DNA of 9,387 nt from JBEKLJ01 sp050010255 (GTDB taxonomy: Bacteria > Acidobacteriota > Terriglobia > Bryobacterales > Bryobacteraceae): positions 1-9,387 of the forward strand of contig JBEKLJ010000139.1 of assembly GCA_050010255.1 (NCBI GenBank). The letters are read 5' to 3'. This document shows positions 1 through 5,295 of this stretch, piece by piece. Within the stretch, counting starts at the first letter, position 1. Each line of letters starts with the position of its first letter. The notes under the pieces are model-generated. The model saw only the letters and a list, made by a program, of their open reading frames with translations, was not told the origin of the DNA and did not search any database. The translations under genes were made by a program, and so were the position numbers.

Positions 1-635
1 AGGCGCTCGAAGATCTCCGGATACCGCAGTGGCAGCTCGATCATCTCCCGGACCCGCTGGATGGCCTTCCCCAGACCTCCGATGTCCTCGTAGGAGATGT
101 GGCTGGGGCTGACCTTCTCCGACTCGGGCGCCTCAATGCGCACGACGGTGTCCGGCCGGATCAGTACTATCTGGCGGGGGACCGTATCCACCACCCGGAA
201 CTCCTGGAACCGGGAGCCGAACAGGGTGGCGCGGACCCGGTCGCCTACCCTTACGGGGAGATCGCTGAGCAGCTTGCCGACGTACTCGCGATCCTTGGGC
301 TGGCGAAGCGCCTGGGCGCCCTCCGCCACCAGGGTGATGCGTTGGGCCGGCACGGCCTCCACCAGCGTGAGGCTCACCTTCTCTCCAATGGCGGCGCCGG
401 CGTTGCTGCGGGTGAGACCGTCGATCTGCACGACCTGCTTGCCCCGAGCTTCCCGGAACGCCGGCATCACCTTGGCGGCGGTCACCTTCTTTCCGGCGAT
501 TTGGACGATGGCGCCGACAGCCGCCCCGAGGCGGGTGATGTCGGCAGGGTCGAGTCGTGCCAGCCCGTGGCCCACATCCTGGGCCTGGGCTTCCGAGACT
601 TTCAGAGTGACACTAGCGACTTCCGGGGTCTCCAT
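1..635 (-). CDS. cdc48: Cdc48/VCP-family AAA ATPase, N-terminal part (gene continues beyond the left edge)
   Basis: Cdc48/p97/VAT ATPases are hexameric unfoldases that extract or remodel protein substrates in the cytoplasm. The minus-strand translation gives 211 residues from an ATG at 635. Residues about 8-90 match the double-psi-barrel half of the N-domain: DVGHGLARLDP (20-30), AAKVMPAF (53-60), QIDGLTRSNAG (70-80). Residues about 95-170 fit the second N-subdomain. The D1 AAA module opens at SYEDIGGL (181-188), followed by REMIELPLRYPEIFE. Walker A and B motifs lie outside the window, so ATPase integrity cannot be judged. The ATG has a GGGAG ribosome binding site 7 nt upstream. The upstream in-frame extension has no ATG before a TAA, so the start is well supported. 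The gene is divergent from the GvpH-type chaperone gene (256-bp gap). Family assignment is secure; a role in gas-vesicle remodelling is inferred from position. Confidence 0.93.
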   Translation of the reverse strand, partial: METPEVASVTLKVSEAQAQDVGHGLARLDPADITRLGAAVGAIVQIAGKKVTAAKVMPAFREARGKQVVQIDGLTRSNAGAAIGEKVSLTLVEAVPAQRITLVAEGAQALRQPKDREYVGKLLSDLPVRVGDRVRATLFGSRFQEFRVVDTVPRQIVLIRPDTVVRIEAPESEKVSPSHISYEDIGGLGKAIQRVREMIELPLRYPEIFER

Positions 636-703
636 CCGCCAGCTCCCTTCGGCGTCTCTGACACGGGCCTCTTCAATGGTCGTGATTGTGGCCGGGCAGC
701 AGA

Positions 704-709
704 ATTATC
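704..709 (-). promoter_or_regulatory. Candidate -10 element for the Cdc48-family gene
   Basis: On the minus strand this reads GATAAT, five of six matches to the TATAAT consensus. It predicts a leader of about 60 nt that contains the GGGAG ribosome binding site of the ATPase gene. No convincing -35 box is seen at 16-18 bp (best is TGTAGA). The rest of the 636-891 divergent intergenic region shows no clear plus-strand promoter for the Hsp20 gene. Confidence 0.35.
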
Positions 710-891
710 GTCAGAAGCGCGAAGTTTCTACAGGAGTGCTCTCAAGAAACGGGCGCGATCCGCCGTTCTAGATTGCAGGCGAGCCCGGCGGCGAAATGCA
801 GTGGGAAGCGGAACGCCTTCCGGCCCAATCCAGCAGAGCCTGGCGGCCGAGGGCGGGCAGCCCCTGCGCTCGTGCGTAGAACGAGGAGACT

Positions 892-1443
892 ATGGGTAAG
901 AAAAACGAAGGCAAGGACAAGGACAAGCCAAAAGTCGATGTGGCCCTCGGTTTGGGCGGAATCTTCAAAGGATTGGGGAACTTCCTGGAGATGGCCGCCG
1001 AACTGGCTGAGAAGGGCGAGAAGCTCCAGACCGAAGGGGGGGAGGGCATGCACGTCCGCTCCTTTGGGAGCCCGAAAGGCCTGCAGGCTGTCTACGGCGT
1101 TTCGGTCCGGGTCGGCGCGGGCGGCCAGCCGGTCGTCGAGCGCTTTGGCAACCTGCGGGAGAAACCAGGCAAAGGGCCGGTGGTGGACGACGTACGGGAA
1201 CCCATTGCCGACCTTCTGGATGAGAATGATCACTTCCTGGTGGTGGCAGAGCTTCCCGGCATGGAGGACTCCGCGGTCCAGTGGAAGATCCAGGATGACA
1301 TCCTGACCATTTCCGGCGAGTCCGGAGACCGGAAGTACCACAAGGAAGTGCTGCTGCCATCGCCAGTGGATGAGAAGAAGGTTTCCAGTTCCTACAAGAA
1401 CGGGATCCTGGAGCTGAAGTTGTGGAAGCTGAGCGCCCCGTAG
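892..1443 (+). CDS. gvpH: Hsp20/alpha-crystallin small heat-shock protein, gas-vesicle GvpH type
   Basis: A 183-residue protein. The start is a charged Lys/Asp-rich stretch (GKKNEGKDKDKPK). It is followed by the GGIFKGLGNFLEMAAELAEKGE helix (23-44) and a segment YGVSVRVGAGGQPVVERFGN (68-87); this N-terminal pattern is typical of GvpH-type proteins rather than ordinary Hsp20. The alpha-crystallin domain spans about 102-178, with the VVAELPGM strand (117-124) and the terminal NGILELKL motif (170-177), equivalent to the GVL signature. No C-terminal IxI motif is visible. In Halobacterium, GvpH is a small chaperone that binds other Gvp proteins and limits their aggregation; the same role is inferred here. 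The ATG follows GAGGAGA (883-889) at good spacing. The gene is first in a three-gene operon, and its last 22 bases overlap the next gene. A run of seven G (1036-1042) lies in the linker. Confidence 0.85.
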   Translation: MGKKNEGKDKDKPKVDVALGLGGIFKGLGNFLEMAAELAEKGEKLQTEGGEGMHVRSFGSPKGLQAVYGVSVRVGAGGQPVVERFGNLREKPGKGPVVDDVREPIADLLDENDHFLVVAELPGMEDSAVQWKIQDDILTISGESGDRKYHKEVLLPSPVDEKKVSSSYKNGILELKLWKLSAP

Positions 1444-2282
1444 CAACCGGGAACTGGCTTTATTTGTACGGAATTGTGCGCCGGTCCGAGCTCGATCTGG
1501 CCGGGGTCAAGGGCATCGAAGGGGGCGGCGATGTCTTCCTGGTGCGCGGGGGCGAGCTGGCTTGCGCCGTGAGCCCGGTCTCTCGCGCCGAGTATAACCA
1601 GGAGACCCTGACCGCCCGCGCCCAGCAACTGGACTGGATTGCGCCGCGCGCCGTCCGCCACCAGCAAGTGGTGCAGCGCCTGCTGGCAACCGGAGCAGTC
1701 ATCCCGTTGAAATTCGGAACGTTGTGCTCGACCACGGACGACGTGCGGGACATCCTTCTGGCTCGCCAGGAACCGTGGTTGCGGCTGCTCGAGTTCTTGC
1801 AGGGGCGTGAGGAGTGGGGAGTTAGAATCTACGCCGACGCGAACCTGACCAGGCAGGCGCTCGAGCAAGAGTGCTCCGCGACGGACGGGGTTCCGCCCGC
1901 ATCGCCGGGGGAAGCCTACTTCCTGAAGAAGAAGCGGCAGAAGCTGGCCAGCGAGCGGATGGTCGCCCACATCGCGGCACTGGATGACCAGATCTATGGC
2001 CGGCTGGCGCCCTGCGCAGTGGACGCGCGGAAAGGCTCCTGCCAGGGTTCCCCCCCCGAAGAGCCATCCCGGCTGTCCGTTCTGAAGGCTGCCTTGCTCA
2101 TGGAACAGGATCGCTCGGCTGCTCTTGAGGAGATCGCCGGCCAACTGGAGGCGGACTACCGGGAGTACGGCATGGTGGTCGAACTCACTGGCCCGTGGGC
2201 GCCCTACAGCTTTTGTGGAGGCCTGGACAAGGCTCCGGCGGGCGATGGCACGGCGCGGGTTCCCGAACCTTGCGGAAACTGA
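1422..2282 (+). CDS. gvpL: Gas vesicle protein of the GvpF/GvpL family
   Basis: GvpF/GvpL proteins are accessory factors for gas-vesicle assembly; GvpF is known to contact the shell protein GvpA. The 286-aa product has the family landmarks in order: WLYLYGIV (12-19), AVRHQQVVQRLL (77-88), VIPLKFGT (93-100), EEWGVRIYAD (130-139), EAYFLKKKRQK (164-174) and the C-terminal MVVELTGPWAPYSF (251-264). Family members usually run about 200-280 aa, so the length is normal to slightly long. The C-terminal tail after PYSF (residues 265-286, Gly/Pro-rich) looks unconserved. The start is a GTG at 1422 preceded by GGAG with an 8-nt spacer. It lies inside the end of the GvpH gene, implying translational coupling. 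A C8 run (2050-2057) sits in a variable Pro-rich loop near residue 210, and the frame is intact on both sides. GvpF and GvpL cannot be separated by eye; the symbol is a family-level choice. Confidence 0.88.
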   Translation: MEAERPVATGNWLYLYGIVRRSELDLAGVKGIEGGGDVFLVRGGELACAVSPVSRAEYNQETLTARAQQLDWIAPRAVRHQQVVQRLLATGAVIPLKFGTLCSTTDDVRDILLARQEPWLRLLEFLQGREEWGVRIYADANLTRQALEQECSATDGVPPASPGEAYFLKKKRQKLASERMVAHIAALDDQIYGRLAPCAVDARKGSCQGSPPEEPSRLSVLKAALLMEQDRSAALEEIAGQLEADYREYGMVVELTGPWAPYSFCGGLDKAPAGDGTARVPEPCGN

Positions 2283-2842
2283 TCCACGTCCCCATCGTCC
2301 ACGGACCGGAGGACTTGGGCACACAGCTCGAGGCGGTCAGAAAAGCCTACGTGTCCCGGCTCGGCATCAGGGCGTGGCACCAGCACCTGATGCGCATTGA
2401 GCAGTTCTGGAACGAGGTTCGCCAACGCCTGCGCCCACTCCGCGGGCAAGCACAAAAGCTGCGCATTTACCAGGACGGCCTGCCGGTGTGCGGCCAGGAG
2501 ATCGAACTGGCGCGCCAGCTCGCGGCGCAGGGCAGCCGGAATCACCGGCTCCTGGTGGAACTCGTTGAGGCAGGAGCCGTGCTGGTGGGGACGGAAGACC
2601 CGGAACTGCTGCGCCAGGAGCACGCACGTGCAGGCCGCGCCGCGGCGGTCGCCGAAGCGGCTTCGGCTGCCCGCTACGATGACCTGATGGAAGCCCGCGA
2701 CCGCTATGTTGCCCGCCGCATTGACGTCACTCTCGCAGAGCCCGAACTCGGATTGCTCTTCATGGGCGCCCTCCATCGAGTGGTTGAGAAGCTCCCCAGC
2801 GACATCCAGGTGGTGCGGCTCGGGTCGAAGACGAAGTATTGA
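2270..2842 (+). CDS. Conserved protein of unknown function in the gas-vesicle operon
   Basis: A 190-residue soluble protein with no signal peptide or membrane segment. It opens with a hydrophobic strand (KLIHVPIVHGPEDLG, 3-17). Next comes a helical region, then KLRIYQDGLPVCGQEIE (63-79), GSRNHRLLVELVEAGAVLVGTED (88-110), an Ala-rich helix, and RDRYVARRIDVTLAEPELG (143-161) leading to LLFMGALHRVVEKLPSDIQVVRL (162-184). I recall similar proteins near gvp genes in other bacteria but cannot name a Pfam family. The order 'Arg-Asp helix, then hydrophobic strand ending in Gly-x-x-His' loosely recalls TraB/EreA/ChaN-type folds; this is speculation. I chose TTG 2270 because the recognisable strand begins there and the overlap with the GvpF/L gene is short (13 bp). 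GTG 2195 (215 aa, 88-bp overlap) and CTG 2279 are alternatives. No good ribosome binding site precedes any of them, so coupling to the upstream gene is likely. Confidence 0.75.
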   Translation: MRKLIHVPIVHGPEDLGTQLEAVRKAYVSRLGIRAWHQHLMRIEQFWNEVRQRLRPLRGQAQKLRIYQDGLPVCGQEIELARQLAAQGSRNHRLLVELVEAGAVLVGTEDPELLRQEHARAGRAAAVAEAASAARYDDLMEARDRYVARRIDVTLAEPELGLLFMGALHRVVEKLPSDIQVVRLGSKTKY

Positions 2843-2884
2843 CCCGCCCAGCGTGTCGGCGAGTGCAACCACGCCCTGCCGCTA

Positions 2885-2933
2885 GCTGGAAGCTGAAAGC
2901 TGAAAGCTGGTAGCTGGTAGCTGGTAGCTGGAA
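2885..2933. repeat. Heptamer tandem repeat (seven 7-bp units)
   Basis: Seven consecutive units of consensus GCTGGWA/GCTGAAA: GCTGGAA, GCTGAAA twice, GCTGGTA three times, GCTGGAA, then a decayed GCTCACG (2934-2940). The array lies in the 147-bp gap between the last gas-vesicle-operon gene and ackA, about 45 bp before the ackA -10 element. It is too short and too regular to encode anything. It resembles the short heptanucleotide repeats known from several bacterial groups. No terminator hairpin was seen in this gap. Confidence 0.85.
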
Positions 2934-2973
2934 GCTCACGCCCCCATCCTTCGGATCTCGAGTCGGCCTCGAA

Positions 2974-2982
2974 TGCTATACT
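2974..2982 (+). promoter_or_regulatory. Extended -10 promoter element immediately before ackA
   Basis: TGCTATACT combines the TGn extension with TATACT (2977-2982), five of six matches to TATAAT. Only 7 bp separate it from the ackA ATG, so transcription would begin at or within one or two bases of the start codon. No -35 consensus is evident at the normal distance, which extended -10 promoters often tolerate. No Shine-Dalgarno sequence is present before the ATG. Confidence 0.5.
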
Positions 2983-2989
2983 GCGCGCG

Positions 2990-4141
2990 ATGAAGATCCT
3001 GGTGCTCAACTGCGGCAGCTCCTCGGTGAAGTACGAGCTAATTGAAACCGACCCGGCGCTGATCGCAGCCGACCAGGACCGCTCGCTCGGCCAGGGCCTC
3101 ATCGAGGACTTCAGCTCGTACGAGGATGCGGTCCGATCGGCCATCTCAAGCGTGGTATCGAGCCCCGCCGAGATCGGAGCCGTGGGGCACCGCATGGTTC
3201 ACGGTGGGGAACGGTTCAGCGGCGCCGTTCTGCTGAACGATTCCATCGCGGGGGAGATCGAGAGCTTCAACGAGCTGGCTCCGCTGCACAACCCTCCCAA
3301 TCTGGCCGGCTACCGGGCCGCGCGCGCCATTCTGCCCCACTGCCCGCAGGTGGCCGTGTTCGACACCGCCTTCCACCAGACCATGCCGCCCCACGCCTAC
3401 CTGTACGCCATCCCCGAGGAGCTGTCCCGGCGTTACCGCGTGCGGCGCTTTGGATTCCACGGCAGCTCCCATCGCTATGTCACGCTCCGCTACGCGCGGA
3501 TTCACGGCTGCGGTCCTCAGGCCTTCAAGCTGATCACGTGCCACCTGGGAAACGGCTGTTCGGTGAGCGCGGTCGATGGCGGCAGGTCGGTGGACACGTC
3601 CATGGGATTCACCCCCCTGGAAGGGCTGGTCATGGGTACGCGCGGCGGAGACCTCGACCCGGGTGCGCTGCTGTACCTGATGGAGAAGGAAGGACTGGAC
3701 GTCGAGCAAGCCAGCCGGCTACTCAACCGCCAGTGCGGGCTGCGCGGTCTTTCCGGCACGAGCCACGACATGCGGGAGGTGCTCGCCCGGAGCGAGCAGG
3801 GCGACGCCCGCGCCCGCCTGGCGGTCGAGGTGTTCTGCTACCGGGCGAAGAAGTATATTGGCGCCTACTTCGCGGTCCTGAACGGCGCCGATGCCATCGT
3901 CTTCACCGGCGGCATCGGGGAAAACGCGCCGGCGATTCGCGCGCGCGTCTGCGAGTCCCTGGGCGCGCTCGGCGTCCGCATCGATCCCGCCAAGAACCTG
4001 CAAGCCCGTGGGATCGAGATGGACGTGTCGGAGGAGGCCGCCTCGACCCGCGTGTGGGTCATCCCCACCCACGAAGAGCTGCTTATCGCCCGCGAGACGC
4101 TGGGCGCGGTCCTCAGCGCGCCGCCGCCTGAAGCGCGGTGA
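2990..4141 (+). CDS. ackA: Acetate kinase
   Basis: Cytoplasmic enzyme of the ASKHA fold: acetate + ATP <-> acetyl phosphate + ADP. The 383-aa product carries the full family set: LVLNCGSSSVKYEL (4-17, with Asn7), GHRMVHGG (66-73, with Arg68), VFDTAFHQTMP (123-133, with Asp125), RFGFHGSSHRYV (153-164, with His157), CHLGNGCSV (184-192), GFTPLEGLVMGTRGGDLDPG (206-225, with Arg218), VFTGGIGEN (304-312) and the C-terminal PTHEELLIARETL. These match the catalytic Asn7, Arg91, Asp148, His180, Arg241 and terminal Glu known from Methanosarcina AckA. The protein is about 20 residues shorter than usual; the gap falls between the N-terminal motif and GHRMVHGG, in a peripheral region. The ATG exactly matches the family start, but there is no ribosome binding site. 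The gene converges on pta with a 29-bp overlap of coding ends. Confidence 0.97.
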   Translation: MKILVLNCGSSSVKYELIETDPALIAADQDRSLGQGLIEDFSSYEDAVRSAISSVVSSPAEIGAVGHRMVHGGERFSGAVLLNDSIAGEIESFNELAPLHNPPNLAGYRAARAILPHCPQVAVFDTAFHQTMPPHAYLYAIPEELSRRYRVRRFGFHGSSHRYVTLRYARIHGCGPQAFKLITCHLGNGCSVSAVDGGRSVDTSMGFTPLEGLVMGTRGGDLDPGALLYLMEKEGLDVEQASRLLNRQCGLRGLSGTSHDMREVLARSEQGDARARLAVEVFCYRAKKYIGAYFAVLNGADAIVFTGGIGENAPAIRARVCESLGALGVRIDPAKNLQARGIEMDVSEEAASTRVWVIPTHEELLIARETLGAVLSAPPPEAR

Positions 4142-5111
4142 CGACCGCCACGTTGTAGACGTCCTCGGCCGAGCAGCCTCGCGAAAGGTCGTTGCCGGCC
4201 TTGGCCAGCCCTTGCAGGAACGGGCCGATGGCCACTGCGCCGCCCAGCCGCTCCACCATCTTGTAGGCGATGTTGGCCGAAGCCAGGTCGGGGAAGATCA
4301 GCGTGTTGGCGCGGCCCGCTACAGTCGAGCCGGGAGCCTTAGACGCGCCCACGGCGGGCACCAGTGCGGCGTCGGCCTGCAACTCTCCGTCCACATCGAG
4401 CTCGGGCGCCCGTGCGCGGACGATGCGGAGAGCCTCGACCACCTTCTCCACCGCCTTGTGCCGGCTGCTGCCCTTGGTCGAGAAGGAAAGCAGGGCCACC
4501 ACCGGTTCCGCATTGAGCAGCGTGCGCGTGCTTGCGGCCGTGGCGATGGCGATCTCGGCCAACTGGACCGCAGTCGGCTCGATGACGATGGCGCAGTCGG
4601 CCAGGGCCAGCAGACCGTTGTGTCCGTACTGGCGGTTCTGAACGGCCAGGATGAAGACGCTCGAAACCGTTCGAACGGCCGGCTGCGTGCCAATGCACTG
4701 CAGCGCCGCGCGCACGGCCTCGGCCGTGGAGGTGGAAGCCCCGCCCACGCTGCCGTCGGCGTCGCCCGCGGCCACCATCAGCTTGGCGAAGTACAGCGGC
4801 CGCCGCGCGATCTCGCCGGCTTCGAGTTGTGTGACGCCCCGCGCCCGCCGCCTCTCGTGGTAGATGGCCGCGTACTGGCTGGTCTTGGGCCAGGTCTGGG
4901 GATCGACGAAGGTCACGCCCGCCGGCTCCCGCGCGGGTTTCGACGCGACCAGGATGGGCTCGAGCAGCCCGTCCCGGGCCAGCCGCTCGGCCGCGGCCTC
5001 GATGCGCGGGTCATCGCCCTCCGGAAAGACGATTCGCTGCCTCCGCTGGAGTGCGCGGACGCGGGCGACTTGCGCCGCCATGAACTCGGCAGCGGACGAA
5101 GGAGTGGGCAT
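4113..5111 (-). CDS. pta: Phosphate acetyltransferase (phosphotransacetylase)
   Basis: Converts acetyl-CoA + phosphate <-> acetyl phosphate + CoA, the partner reaction of acetate kinase. The 332-aa product is the short, single-domain form of Pta (no N-terminal DRTGG/AAA region). Motifs: RIVFPEGDDPRIEAAAERL (26-44), a STAEAVRAALQ region (128-138), VSSVFIL (149-155), VALLSFSTKGSSRH (205-218), ASANIAYKMVERLGGA (277-292) and IGPFLQGLAKAGNDLSRGCS (295-314), followed by the family-typical SAEDVYNVAVVTALQA. The ATG at 5111 fits the usual N-terminus. An open extension upstream reads low-complexity sequence without family similarity, so I reject it. Only a weak GAGA precedes the ATG. The 3' end lies inside the ackA 3' end on the opposite strand, an unusual arrangement for this pair. 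The gene is divergent from the tetR-led efflux operon across a 184-bp gap. Confidence 0.96.
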   Translation of the reverse strand: MPTPSSAAEFMAAQVARVRALQRRQRIVFPEGDDPRIEAAAERLARDGLLEPILVASKPAREPAGVTFVDPQTWPKTSQYAAIYHERRRARGVTQLEAGEIARRPLYFAKLMVAAGDADGSVGGASTSTAEAVRAALQCIGTQPAVRTVSSVFILAVQNRQYGHNGLLALADCAIVIEPTAVQLAEIAIATAASTRTLLNAEPVVALLSFSTKGSSRHKAVEKVVEALRIVRARAPELDVDGELQADAALVPAVGASKAPGSTVAGRANTLIFPDLASANIAYKMVERLGGAVAIGPFLQGLAKAGNDLSRGCSAEDVYNVAVVTALQAAAR

Positions 5112-5120
5112 GAACGTCTC

Positions 5121-5126
5121 ATTGTA
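5121..5126 (-). promoter_or_regulatory. Candidate -10 element immediately before pta
   Basis: On the minus strand this reads TACAAT, five of six matches to TATAAT, with only 9 bp before the pta ATG. Transcription would start within a few bases of the start codon. The only -35-like element is TTGGGC at a long 19-bp spacing. The arrangement mirrors that in front of ackA. Confidence 0.4.
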
Positions 5127-5247
5127 CCTAGTAGGCCCCGGGCGCGCCCAACCCGGCCCGCACTTTTCAGTGCACCCGTAGCGAAGCCACTTGCCGAAAC
5201 GGGATAGCGCTGCCGGTCCCGGTTTCCGGGCAGGTTGCGCAGCCCCA

Positions 5248-5276
5248 TTAGCATCTGCTAGCCTAGCGGGTACTAA
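5248..5276. promoter_or_regulatory. Candidate TetR operator (29-bp imperfect palindrome)
   Basis: The 29 bases form an inverted repeat around C5262: 11 of 14 base pairs match, including the outer TTAG...CTAA ends and an uninterrupted inner GCTAG/CTAGC. It ends 19 bp before the tetR GTG and just upstream of its ribosome binding site, in the pta-tetR divergent gap. Size, symmetry and position fit an autoregulatory operator for the downstream TetR repressor. Whether it also affects pta, whose start is 137 bp away, cannot be told. Confidence 0.55.
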
Positions 5277-5283
5277 CAATGCC

Positions 5284-5290
5284 AGGAGGA
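5284..5290 (+). promoter_or_regulatory. Strong ribosome binding site fixing the tetR start
   Basis: AGGAGGA is a near-perfect Shine-Dalgarno, 5 nt before a GTG at 5296. It decides the start in favour of this GTG. The alternatives are the upstream in-frame ATG at 5191, which would add 35 unconserved residues across the palindrome, and the ATG at 5314. Confidence 0.85.
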
Positions 5291-5295
5291 ACGCA

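Noticed and set aside
734..740. GAGTGCT, a half-site resembling the right arm of a CIRCE (HrcA) heat-shock operator
   Set aside because: The matching TTAGCACTC arm is absent at the 9-bp spacing, so the Hsp20 gene has no visible CIRCE element.
97..899. Two plus-strand open frames of 224 and 266 residues opposite the Cdc48 gene
   Set aside because: The minus-strand Cdc48 N-domain translation is clearly the true product here. Both frames are low-complexity shadows.
4160..4175. Palindrome CTCGGCCGAG just after the ackA stop as a terminator
   Set aside because: It has no loop and no T-tract, and it lies within pta coding sequence; codon composition explains it.
5160..5173. Small hairpin GCACT-TTTC-AGTGC in the pta-tetR gap
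   Set aside because: A 5-bp stem without a following T-run is neither a terminator nor a convincing operator. The palindrome at 5248-5276 is far better.
5191..5295. Upstream in-frame extension of the TetR protein from ATG 5191
   Set aside because: It adds 35 low-complexity residues that run through the palindrome and the ribosome binding site. AGGAGGA before GTG 5296 gives the better start.
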